Positions 7,941 to 15,829 of a stretch of DNA of 64,000 nucleotides are shown here, in pieces (position 1 is the stretch's first letter; each line of letters starts with the position of its first letter). Where the stretch lies: NCBI GenBank assembly GCA_036508135.1, contig DATCHW010000259.1, positions 313,638 through 377,637 on the forward strand, in the 5' to 3' direction. The DNA comes from DATCHW01 sp036508135. Its GTDB lineage: Bacteria; Bacteroidota; Ignavibacteria; Tepidaquicellales; Tepidaquicellaceae. Below the pieces are notes generated by a model. It was not told the origin of the DNA. It did not search any database and saw nothing but the letters and a program-made list of their open reading frames with translations. The position numbers and the translations under genes were made by a program.

Positions 7941-9313
7941 AGAGGTAAATTAAAATTTAATAAAAAACCTGCTTTAATTTGAAATGAATTTTTTGTTGGT
8001 CCACCTTTCCAATAAAACTTATTTGTAGCTTCAATGAATAATAATGGGAAATTAATTAGGCTCGGTTTAAAATTTATACCCGCAGATATTTCGCCATAGT
8101 TATTAAAATCATACTGTTTCGTATCACCTAATACATTCTGTCCCAGGTAAAATTCGAAATAAGAATAACCTCCTGTAAGAAATCTAGCGACTTCTCGAAG
8201 ATAAATTTGTCCAAAAACATTCCTAAATTTGTAATCATATAATACAGTTGAATAAACATCTACATATAAAAATTCTTTTTCCTTGGTTGTTGCCCCGGAA
8301 TATATATTCGGCTCGCCTAATCTGTAACCGAATGTCAAAATTGGTTTAATATTAAAACTATTGTTTTTAAAATCAATTTCCCTTACTAAACCTGTTCTTA
8401 GCTCAAAGGTGAGATATTTTAGAAAAAATACTTTCCAGAAGCCACCGAACTCTATATATCTGTCGTTATAAATTAAATCCGGTTTGGAACGGCTATCCAT
8501 GAAAATATCTATATAAAATCCGGTATAGACATTTTTTGCAATATTAATATTAAAATGATCAATAAAATTTAATATATAATTTTCCTGGTAAGTATCATAC
8601 ATATTATATAAATACAAATCATTTGAAAATTTAGAATACATGGGCATCATTTGCCGCAGAACATATATGGATTGTTTAGCTGCATCAATTTCTTTATCAT
8701 CTTTTGAATTTGCTGAAACAATTTCGAATTTATCCAATGATTTATTATATTCCTCTTTCTTAAAATACAAATATGCTAATTGCAAACTTACACGGGTATC
8801 TGTTGGATTTGACTTTGAATAATTTTCAAATAATGAAATAGCTTTATCGTTATTCCCATCATTGAGCTCTTTATAAGCCAAATTCAATTCATACATCGGA
8901 TCTTTTTCTACGGTTGTATCTTTTATCTGTAAGTTTTCATTAGTTACAAGATTTTTCTTTTCTTCTTCTATATAACTTTTCTGAATTTTTGCTCTACTTA
9001 TTTCTTCAGCATTTATGGAATTGTTAATTACATAGTCGAAATTTTTAATCGCATTGTCAAAATCTTTAATATTGTTATAAGCAAATCCCAGTTGTAAATA
9101 AATTTTTGTATCATTTGGGTTCACTTTCACATAGTTTTCAAATAGAATAATAGATTCTTGAATTCGACCTGAATTATAATATTCATAAGCTAAATTTAAA
9201 GAATCAGTGTCCTGAGCTTTAATTACGTTTTTATCGCCAAATATTGCAATAATGGTTATAAAAATGCTTATTAAAATATGCTTTGATAAACTTTTTTGAA
9301 TGTAGCTTAACAT
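7937..9313 (-). CDS. NfrA/YaiO-like outer-membrane TPR protein
   Basis: 458 aa. An N-terminal hydrophobic signal (about 14-34, ending near KAQD) is followed by two sets of TPR repeats (about 37-110 and 142-205; repeated AYEYYNSG...NPNDT and AYKELNDG...NPTDT patterns). The rest, about 216-458, has alternating aromatic and polar residues and ends in a phenylalanine- and leucine-rich strand (FNLPL), as expected for an outer-membrane beta-barrel. This is the architecture of NfrA-type proteins: periplasmic TPR helices plus a C-terminal porin through which polysaccharide leaves the cell. It is the first gene of the cluster, overlapping the glycosyltransferase gene by 4 nt. Sequence identity to E. 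coli NfrA is not obvious by eye, so the assignment rests on architecture and gene order. Confidence 0.75.
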   Translation of the reverse strand: MLSYIQKSLSKHILISIFITIIAIFGDKNVIKAQDTDSLNLAYEYYNSGRIQESIILFENYVKVNPNDTKIYLQLGFAYNNIKDFDNAIKNFDYVINNSINAEEISRAKIQKSYIEEEKKNLVTNENLQIKDTTVEKDPMYELNLAYKELNDGNNDKAISLFENYSKSNPTDTRVSLQLAYLYFKKEEYNKSLDKFEIVSANSKDDKEIDAAKQSIYVLRQMMPMYSKFSNDLYLYNMYDTYQENYILNFIDHFNINIAKNVYTGFYIDIFMDSRSKPDLIYNDRYIEFGGFWKVFFLKYLTFELRTGLVREIDFKNNSFNIKPILTFGYRLGEPNIYSGATTKEKEFLYVDVYSTVLYDYKFRNVFGQIYLREVARFLTGGYSYFEFYLGQNVLGDTKQYDFNNYGEISAGINFKPSLINFPLLFIEATNKFYWKGGPTKNSFQIKAGFLLNFNLPL

Positions 9314-9529
9314 TTTATTAATTTTTTTGTTTTTTGATACTTATAACGCAAAATTGACTTGTGCAATTAATGTGCCAAATAAGTTAAAAATTGAACAGTA
9401 TATATTATTGTTTATAAGTTATTTATTTGTTGACTTTTTTTTTGTCTTAATTTAATAATAAGATAAAAAAATATTTTAGCAGTATACTCACTATGTTTTA
9501 AATCTGCAGACTATGTTTAAATCAATATG

Positions 9530-10432
9530 TTATCTATTTTTTATAATTTTCTGATATAATAGATGTTCTGCTGCTTCCAGCATTCTTGGACCTGGTCTGA
9601 AAAAAAGATCTTCGTCAATCAATAAAAACTTTTGCGTACTTTCCCTAATATTTATCTTCAATTTTTCTTTTATCGAAATAATAATCTTTTTTGTAGATAC
9701 CGTATCTTTTAAATTTCCAGGAAGAATAAAATATTCAGGCTTTTTTGCAAAAAGATCTTCCCAGCTTATTTCAGGGTAAGGAGATGATTCATCACCATAA
9801 CTATTAATAAATCCCGATAAGTCCACAATCTCATTTATAAATGTATTTTTGTTTATGGTCATTAAAGGAGTTACGGATATTATTATGAAGCAGCTATCTT
9901 TTGTTTGGTTATTTGATTGTAATAATATATCTTGCTTTTTGTTTTTCATCTTAGAAATGAGCATATCCGATTCACTTTTCTTATTTGTTAATATGCCTAA
10001 ATCTTTTACCATTTTAATCACACCCTCAAAGTTTCTTGGATTGGTTGCAAAAACTTTATAACCTAAAGTAGTTAAACTTTTATAAGTACTAAGCGAATTT
10101 CCTTCTATTGTTACAATAATAAGATCCGGTTTTAACGAGATTATCAGTTCGAGGTCCGGATCTATCATTCCTCCGACTTTAAACTTTTTTTTTGCTGATT
10201 CGGGAAAATCACAATAATTTGTAACACCTGCAATAAGTGAATCAGCACCTAACTCAAAAAGAGTTTCAGTTATATTAGGAGCAAGCGAAACAATTTTTTT
10301 AGGAATCTCATTTAAAATAATCTGATTACCAAGGTCATCTTTTATCTCAATTAGATTGACTGAATTATTATTAATTTTACCACATGAAATAAATAATGAT
10401 AAAAGTAATAATACAAAATTAATTGTTTTCAA
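9530..10432 (-). CDS. BtuF/FepB-like substrate-binding lipoprotein
   Basis: Helical-backbone metal receptor of the periplasmic-binding-protein superfamily, the type that binds cobalamin, haem or ferric siderophore for an ABC importer. Visible features are a DDLGN motif, IPKKIVSLAPNITETLFELGA, the VTNYCDFP segment, GGMIDPDLELIISLKPDLII, and a C-terminal half with LSGF...SPYPEISWE. I chose the TTG at 10432 as start because it yields a clean lipoprotein signal (LLSLFISC, Cys at about residue 17). The only in-frame ATG, at 10483, would overlap the upstream gene and translate its tail. It lies 7 nt after that gene, so the two are co-transcribed. No permease or ATPase is adjacent; the ligand is unknown, with cobalamin as first guess. 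Confidence 0.8.
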   Translation of the reverse strand: MKTINFVLLLLSLFISCGKINNNSVNLIEIKDDLGNQIILNEIPKKIVSLAPNITETLFELGADSLIAGVTNYCDFPESAKKKFKVGGMIDPDLELIISLKPDLIIVTIEGNSLSTYKSLTTLGYKVFATNPRNFEGVIKMVKDLGILTNKKSESDMLISKMKNKKQDILLQSNNQTKDSCFIIISVTPLMTINKNTFINEIVDLSGFINSYGDESSPYPEISWEDLFAKKPEYFILPGNLKDTVSTKKIIISIKEKLKINIRESTQKFLLIDEDLFFRPGPRMLEAAEHLLYQKIIKNR

Positions 10433-10439
10433 ATCTACA

Positions 10440-11717
10440 TCAGGTTTTAAGTTTTTTCTTTTTTGCAGCCGGAAACAATACATTGTTAAGAATAAGTCTG
10501 TAGCCCGGTGAATTCGGAAATTTACTTAACACAGTAGCAGGAGCTCCTACTAAATGCTGATAATCTTCCGGATCATGCCCCCCGTAAAATGTAAATGTAC
10601 CTTTACCATAATTTCCATGTAAGTATCTTACAAGATTTGTATTTTCGTTTAAACTTAATATAGTTACATTTTTTTTAATCAATTCCTTACGAAAACCTGA
10701 AGTCTGGCCCATAAATCCATGAACCAAAGCAGTATGACACTGATTCAGCATTGTCGGAACAGGATCGAGCTTTGCAGAAAAATCAATAAGTGTAAAATAG
10801 TCATTCCACTGTCCTATATTCAAAATATCATAAGTGACATCTATATTTGAATATTCATATATATATGGATTCATTTCAATAATAAAATCCTGAAATGCGA
10901 TGCATTTAGTAAAATCTAATTTCTCATTAGCTTTTGGATCAATAGGATCTCCATCATACATCACATCGCAAATATCTGTATATTGTGAAGCAAGTGCAAT
11001 ATCGTAGGTATCGGTAGCAGAACACATAGCAAAAAGGAATCCTCCGTTTGCAACATATTCCTGAAGTTTTTGAACTACAGCAAGTTTTAATTTTGACACT
11101 TTCGAATATCCTAATTTTTTCGCCATATCTTCATTTGTTTTCTTTTGAATCATATACCAATCAGTTGTAGCAAAACTTGCAAAAAATTTACCATATTGAC
11201 CTGTGAAATCTTCGTGATGAAGATGAACCCAGTCATAATCTTTTAATTTATCTTGCAAAACTTCTTCGTCCCATAACTTATCATAAGGTATTTCGGCATA
11301 CTCAAGTACGAGCCGAACAGCATCATCCCACGGTAGTGCATTAGGTGGTACATAAACGGCAATCTTCGCAACTTTTTCAAGTCTAACAACATCTGTATTA
11401 TTTTTCTCATCTTCAACAAAAGCATATACTTGAGCCGTTTGAGTTCCGTCCAGCTTTTCATAATAGACACCTTTTGAATCACATTCATTTTGAATATTAT
11501 CCGAGAACTGAAACATAAAAGATCCACCTCGATAATTTAAAAGCCAGTCAAGTTCCAAGTTTTTCATTAAATGCCTGTAAGCTATTCCGTAAGCTTTCAA
11601 ATGATCAGTCTGGGATAAATCCATCGGGATAAGCAATTTAACTTGCGGATATAACTCTCCTATCAGCAGAAAAAAGCTAAATAAAAAAAGAAGAAATTTT
11701 GCTATGTTTTTATTCAC
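10440..11717 (-). CDS. Conserved exported protein, annotated elsewhere as 'asparagine synthetase B'-like
   Basis: 425 aa with a signal peptide (about 1-25, ending LYPQ). The mature part begins VKLLIPMDLSQTDHLKAYG, a conserved opening I recognise from Bacteroidota proteins that databases often label asparagine synthetase B. However, none of the motifs of a real asparagine synthetase (N-terminal Cys2 glutaminase, PP-loop SGGxDS) are present, so that name is not supported. The middle has a glutamine-amidotransferase/ThuA-like feel (NGGFLFAMCSATDT; FTFYGGHDPEDYQH). It is translationally close to the BtuF-like gene downstream. I cannot give a reaction; a periplasmic sugar or peptide related role is possible but not shown. 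Confidence 0.7.
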   Translation of the reverse strand: MNKNIAKFLLFLFSFFLLIGELYPQVKLLIPMDLSQTDHLKAYGIAYRHLMKNLELDWLLNYRGGSFMFQFSDNIQNECDSKGVYYEKLDGTQTAQVYAFVEDEKNNTDVVRLEKVAKIAVYVPPNALPWDDAVRLVLEYAEIPYDKLWDEEVLQDKLKDYDWVHLHHEDFTGQYGKFFASFATTDWYMIQKKTNEDMAKKLGYSKVSKLKLAVVQKLQEYVANGGFLFAMCSATDTYDIALASQYTDICDVMYDGDPIDPKANEKLDFTKCIAFQDFIIEMNPYIYEYSNIDVTYDILNIGQWNDYFTLIDFSAKLDPVPTMLNQCHTALVHGFMGQTSGFRKELIKKNVTILSLNENTNLVRYLHGNYGKGTFTFYGGHDPEDYQHLVGAPATVLSKFPNSPGYRLILNNVLFPAAKKKKLKT

Positions 11718-11779
11718 AATAACAATTTAATTTTAAAAATAGGTTTTTTCAATATATATAAATATTAAATAATTCAATA

Positions 11780-12802
11780 ATGTACATTCTTGGTATCGAA
11801 ACTTCATGTGATGAAACATCAGTTGCTATATTAAATGATAACAAAATACTTTCGAATATTATATCCTCCCAGCAATTCCACTCAAAATACGGTGGTGTTG
11901 TCCCTGAAATTGCATCACGCGAACATCTTAAGAGCTTACCCGAGATAACAAAATCTGCATTAAGTGAAGCGAAAATTGAGATAAATGAAATTGATGTTAT
12001 TACATGTACTTCCGAACCCGGTTTAGTAGGTGCCTTACTAATAGGACTAAATTTTTCAAAGTCTATGGCATTTTCACTTAATAAACCTTTTGTTCCGGTA
12101 AACCATATCCAAGCACATCTTTATTCTTCATTTTTGAATCACGAAAAACCAAAGTTTCCATTTATTTCTCTTATTGTTTCAGGTGGCCATACTTTGCTAA
12201 TACTTGTAAAAGACTATTTCAGCCATACCATTTTAGGTACAACTCAAGATGATGCAGCCGGAGAAGCATTCGATAAGGTTGCAAAAATGATGGATCTAGG
12301 ATATCCCGGGGGACCGATAATAGATAAACTTGCAGCAAAAGGAAATACAAAATATCACAAATTCCCTGTTTCGGTAATTAAAAGTAACTATTTTGACTTT
12401 TCATTTTCCGGAATTAAGACTTCAGTATTATATCATTTAAAAAAAATAAATTTTGAGGAGATAAAAAATGAAAAATTAATATCTGATATTTGCGCTTCAT
12501 TTCAAGAAGCGATAGTAAATACTCTTTTTGAAAAAACATTGAAAGCTGCAAAAAGATATGACATCAAAAATATTGCAATTTCAGGTGGAGTCTCAGCAAA
12601 TTCAGTTCTTAAAGATAAATTTCGCTCTCTTGAACAGAGAGATTTCCGCATATTCATACCTGATCCTTTATTATCAACGGACAATGCTGCTATGATAGCA
12701 TTTGTCGGTTATCTAAAATATATTCATGATGATCCTGGATTTAGATATACCGAAAATTTAAAGCGAAAAGCACACCCGAGACTGGATCAAAAATTATTCT
12801 AA
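11780..12802 (+). CDS. tsaD: tRNA N6-adenosine threonylcarbamoyltransferase TsaD
   Basis: Cytosolic enzyme of the Kae1/Qri7 family that, with TsaB and TsaE, transfers threonylcarbamoyl from TC-AMP to A37 of ANN-decoding tRNAs. The 340-aa length is typical. It starts MYILGIETSCDETSVA, carries the metal-binding HIQAH (His109 and His113), the LIVSGGHT nucleotide-binding loop, GAAGEAFDK-like AGEAFDKVAKM, YPGGP, and the ISGGVSAN and STDNAAM motifs near the end. It is divergent from the minus-strand genes to its left and converges, overlapping by 3-4 nt, with a small membrane-protein gene. Confidence 0.97.
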   Translation: MYILGIETSCDETSVAILNDNKILSNIISSQQFHSKYGGVVPEIASREHLKSLPEITKSALSEAKIEINEIDVITCTSEPGLVGALLIGLNFSKSMAFSLNKPFVPVNHIQAHLYSSFLNHEKPKFPFISLIVSGGHTLLILVKDYFSHTILGTTQDDAAGEAFDKVAKMMDLGYPGGPIIDKLAAKGNTKYHKFPVSVIKSNYFDFSFSGIKTSVLYHLKKINFEEIKNEKLISDICASFQEAIVNTLFEKTLKAAKRYDIKNIAISGGVSANSVLKDKFRSLEQRDFRIFIPDPLLSTDNAAMIAFVGYLKYIHDDPGFRYTENLKRKAHPRLDQKLF

Positions 12803-13068
12803 TTGTTTTTACCCCATCTCTTGTTTGCTTTTTTACCAGAAAAAAAGTAAACTATTACCGCAACAACTAAATGTATCCAAAACCAGTAACTATTTATTCC
12901 GAGATGATCCGCAATGTAAATAAGTATCAGAACACGGGGTAGAAATACCGCTAACAGAACATCACCGATGAATGGAATATTATTTACCGGAATAGAATGA
13001 ATAAGGTAATAAATAATCAACGTTATTCTTGGTAAAAAAAGACTTAGAATTAAAAATGTATTATCCAT
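12799..13068 (-). CDS. Small membrane protein of unknown function
   Basis: About 89 aa from the ATG at 13068; the frame is open to 13086, but the internal Met gives a cleaner N-terminus. Three hydrophobic stretches (about 4-25, 31-52 and 61-78) suggest a three-helix inner-membrane protein, ending in a basic tail (SGKKANKRWGKNN). It converges on tsaD with overlapping stop codons and is divergent from the next gene. I see no family motif. Confidence 0.6.
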   Translation of the reverse strand: MDNTFLILSLFLPRITLIIYYLIHSIPVNNIPFIGDVLLAVFLPRVLILIYIADHLGINSYWFWIHLVVAVIVYFFSGKKANKRWGKNN

Positions 13069-13132
13069 ATTGTAATAATTTGCCAATAATATAATAATTA
13101 TCGGGGCAATCTTCAGTTCAAATCGAACAAAC

Positions 13133-13162
13133 TTGAAAGCATTAACAAATTTGAGTATTTTG
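13133..13162 (+). promoter_or_regulatory. Candidate Bacteroidota-type promoter
   Basis: TTG at 13133-13135 and TATTTTG at 13156-13162, 20 nt apart, resemble the -33 TTG / -7 TAnnTTTG promoter of Bacteroidota (the -7 box is one T short). They lie 28 nt before the start of the gene at 13191. In AT-rich DNA such matches can be chance. Confidence 0.35.
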
Positions 13163-13190
13163 CAGTATATAATATAAAATACTATATACT

Positions 13191-13652
13191 ATGGATATAC
13201 AAAAACTACTCGAAGACAATATTTACGATATCGTTGAGGAAGCATTCCATTCAATGAAATGTGTGAAACTAAAAGGTTATGATAAAGAAGGTGACGAGAG
13301 AACTAAAGAAAAATTAAGGATTTTGTACAGCGTATTATCAGAAAGTGTAAAGGAAAAATCCCTTCTCCCAATGCTAAACCATGTTGAAACTATAGCAAGA
13401 GAACGATTCTCATCAGGTTACGATTTATATGAAGTTCAAACGGCAATTAACGAACTTGAAGAGGCAATATGGAAAAGAATTTTTAAAGAAATTAAACCCG
13501 ATGGTTTAGCGGAAGCTCTGGGAATTGTCAGTATAGTCTTGGGAGCGGGAAAAGATACACTTGCAAGGACTTATGTTTCTCTTGCAACGAAATCGAAGGC
13601 ATCATCATTGAATCTTCAGGCTCTGTTCAAAGGTAGTGAAGGTAACAGGTAA
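13191..13652 (+). CDS. RsbR N-terminal-like helical protein
   Basis: 153-aa soluble, all-helical protein without signal or membrane segment. The pattern (LLEDNIYDIVEEAFHSM near the start, ERFSSGYDLYEVQTAINELEEAIW in the middle, then LARTYVSLA) resembles the N-terminal sensor domain found in RsbRD-type co-antagonists and at the N-terminus of some histidine kinases. Here it stands alone. The gene has its own upstream promoter-like boxes and is followed by a pseudogene in the same direction. Function is unknown; a regulatory role is inference from the domain resemblance only. Confidence 0.65.
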   Translation: MDIQKLLEDNIYDIVEEAFHSMKCVKLKGYDKEGDERTKEKLRILYSVLSESVKEKSLLPMLNHVETIARERFSSGYDLYEVQTAINELEEAIWKRIFKEIKPDGLAEALGIVSIVLGAGKDTLARTYVSLATKSKASSLNLQALFKGSEGNR

Positions 13653-13729
13653 TCATTTATTGATTCCCAGATTTATTTTTTAACTTTTAACAATTTATAC
13701 AGGATTTTGTAATCAAACCATTCGAAGAA

Positions 13730-14129
13730 ATGACGGATGAAGACTTTAGAAAGATAGGTTTTAAATCCGGACTTGAGATTCATTAACAGTTATATACCGT
13801 GAAGAAATTTTTTACCGCTGCCCTGCAGGGATTTATAATCATCAATACAATTCTGAAATATTACGACATATGAGTTCCGCTCTTTCTGATCTGGATGAAT
13901 ATGATTGAATAGCATTGATGGAGCTTGGAGTAATTACCACTCCTAATATGATTCCCGAAGCAGCATATATTAAACTTGGATGGACTTTAGGTCAGACGAT
14001 GATTTGGCAAAAACAAAAGAGATTGTGCTCACACCAATTGCCGGGGAAATAACCGAAAGAGAACCCAGTAATGGTTATCTCATTTTACATGGAGGAATTC
14101 CTGAAGTCGAGGAATTCATATCAAAATAA
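13730..14129 (+). pseudogene. Decayed gatE-asparaginase (GatDE-type) remnant
   Basis: Three reading frames piece together into a recognisable protein. From ATG 13730: MTDEDFRKIGFKSGLEIH, then TAA at 13784, then QLYT.KKF, the GatB/GatE family opening. After a one-base deletion near 13813 the next frame gives RCPAGIY, then RHMSSALSDLDEYD, TGA where the family has GGA/Gly, then IALME. The frame continues without break into LGVITTPNMIPEAAYIKLGW, which is the C-terminal region of asparaginases/GatD. A second one-base deletion near 14003 leads to DDLAKTKEIVLTPIAGEITE and a stop at 14127. So two nonsense codons, two frameshifts and a large internal deletion, fusing GatE N-terminus to an asparaginase C-terminus, have destroyed a GatDE-like amidotransferase. 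The terminator behind it survives. Confidence 0.85.
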
Positions 14130-14136
14130 AGAAAAT

Positions 14137-14165
14137 AAAAAAGGGATTCATATGAATCCCTTTTT
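14137..14165. terminator. Bidirectional terminator
   Basis: Perfect palindromic stem at 14143-14160 flanked by six As and five Ts, so it works on both strands. It sits between the convergent gatE-like pseudogene and the small cysteine-containing protein gene. Confidence 0.85.
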
Positions 14166-14188
14166 AAAATACCTGATTGAATTAATTT

Positions 14189-14422
14189 TTATTCGCCGTT
14201 CAAAACAATCTCATCAATATCATTATCCGATGCAATGTATAATTTCGAACAAACATCACCTTTGAACTTACCGGTCTTCCTGCAATTTTCATGATTCTTC
14301 TTAATAAACTCTTTGTCCCCTACTATATCGGAAAAGCAGAACTCATCAAGCTGTTCATTGCATTCAGTACAGAATTTTACATCCTCCTGAAGTCCCTCAT
14401 TATTTTGTAACTTATTCTTCAT
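14189..14422 (-). CDS. Small cysteine-containing protein, unknown
   Basis: 77-aa acidic soluble protein with five cysteines, including an FCTEC pair near residue 18 and further Cys at about 29, 47 and 58, suggesting a metal site. No recognised family. It begins 29 nt after the stop of the PLP lyase gene on the same strand and is followed by a good terminator, so it is probably the second gene of that unit, which supports its being real. Confidence 0.55.
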   Translation of the reverse strand: MKNKLQNNEGLQEDVKFCTECNEQLDEFCFSDIVGDKEFIKKNHENCRKTGKFKGDVCSKLYIASDNDIDEIVLNGE

Positions 14423-14451
14423 GAAAAGTTATGATATTTATTCGATTATTT

Positions 14452-15636
14452 TTAAATTAGATTTAATGCTTGTTTTAAATCTTCTATTATTTCATCCGCA
14501 TCTTCAATTCCAACCGATAATCTCACAAGACCATCAGATATTTTAGCTTTCATTCTTAATTCTCTATTCATACTAGCATGCGTCATTGATGCAGGATGCT
14601 CGATCAGAGTTTCAACCCCACCCAATGAAACAGCTAACTGGCAAAGATGTAAATTGTTCATAAGTATCTTTCCGGCTTCAACCCCGCCTTTCAACTCAAA
14701 ACTTATCATTCCACCGGGTCCTGACATTTGCTTCTTACCAATATCATATTGAGGATGGGATTTTAAACCCGGAAATCTTATCCATTCTACCTGAGGATGA
14801 GATTCCAGATATTCAGCAATCTTTGAGGCATTTAAAGAATGTCTGTCCATCCTTATAGCAAGCGTTTTAATACCTCTATGCACTAAAAACGCATTAAATG
14901 GGTTAATAGTTCCACCTAGAAGATTTAAAGTTTTCCGCATTAACGCATAATTTTCTTCTGTCTTGGTTACAATTACTCCTCCTACAACATCAGCATGTCC
15001 ATTAAGGAACTTAGTTAAACTATGTAATACAATATCAGCTCCCAAATTAAGAGGTTTTTGTAAAACTGGACTCATAAAAGTATTGTCAACTACAAGTATT
15101 GCTTTTCTTTCATGAGAAATTTTCGATATTTCTTCAATGTCAGAAATCAGCATCGTTGGATTGCTCGGAGTTTCGATATATACTAATCTTGTATTTGGTT
15201 TGAAAGCTTTAATTATATTTCCAATTTGGGTGGAATCGATAAAAGTAGTCTCTACACCGAATTTTTCAAATATTGTATTCAGTAATGTTGTAGTTGGTCC
15301 GTAAATCGAATCTGAACAAACAACGTGGTCACCTTTTTTCAACAATGCTGTAAATACGGTATGGATAGCTGCCATTCCGCTTCCACAGGCTAAGCCTCCG
15401 AAACCATTTTCAAGAATTGCAATTGATTCTTCGCATGCTTCGATAGTCGGATTACCCATTCTTGTATAAATATAACCGTCTTCTTTAGCTTCAAAAAGTC
15501 TGGCTCCGTGGTCTGTATCTTTAAATTTAAATGTTGATGTTTGATATATGGGAGGTATCACTGCTAAGTGTTCGTTATCACATATTCCCCCGTGAACTGA
15601 TTTTGTATAGTCAGAAAGATTTTTAATATTTTTCAC
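14452..15636 (-). CDS. Cys/Met-metabolism PLP enzyme (methionine gamma-lyase or cystathionine gamma-synthase type)
   Basis: 394-aa cytosolic enzyme of the trans-sulfuration PLP family. Visible motifs are TKSVHGG at the N-terminus, IYQTSTF, the PLP phosphate contacts YTRMGNPT, SGMAAIH, the IYGPTTTLL loop, ETPSNPT, the cofactor Asp in VVDNTF, the Schiff-base Lys in HSLTKFLNGH and the C-terminal SLGGVETLIEHPASMTH. The loop residue that is Cys116 in well-known methionine gamma-lyases is Pro here, so gamma-synthase and gamma-lyase activities cannot be told apart by eye. Its position at the edge of a peptide and amino-acid degradation region favours a catabolic lyase giving 2-oxobutyrate, but that is inference. 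Confidence 0.9.
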   Translation of the reverse strand: MKNIKNLSDYTKSVHGGICDNEHLAVIPPIYQTSTFKFKDTDHGARLFEAKEDGYIYTRMGNPTIEACEESIAILENGFGGLACGSGMAAIHTVFTALLKKGDHVVCSDSIYGPTTTLLNTIFEKFGVETTFIDSTQIGNIIKAFKPNTRLVYIETPSNPTMLISDIEEISKISHERKAILVVDNTFMSPVLQKPLNLGADIVLHSLTKFLNGHADVVGGVIVTKTEENYALMRKTLNLLGGTINPFNAFLVHRGIKTLAIRMDRHSLNASKIAEYLESHPQVEWIRFPGLKSHPQYDIGKKQMSGPGGMISFELKGGVEAGKILMNNLHLCQLAVSLGGVETLIEHPASMTHASMNRELRMKAKISDGLVRLSVGIEDADEIIEDLKQALNLI

Positions 15637-15799
15637 AAAAACTCCTTAAATAAATTAATAAAATTTAGATACAGAAATCGATTTATAAAATACAATTATT
15701 ATGAATTAAATTCAGTAACGAAATTAGTAATTCCATGATACCGTTTTGTGATTAAAATCACTTTTTCTTTCTTGCGTTTTAATAATTCCAAAATAAAAG

Positions 15800-15807
15800 T
15801 ATCTTTG
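15800..15807 (+). promoter_or_regulatory. Candidate -7 box (TATCTTTG)
   Basis: Exact match to the Bacteroidota -7 consensus TAnnTTTG, 22 nt before the start of the C1 peptidase gene. The nearest upstream TTG (15772-15774) is 25 nt away, slightly far, so only the -7 box is claimed. Confidence 0.4.
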
Positions 15808-15829
15808 TAAAATTCAAAAAATATTATTT

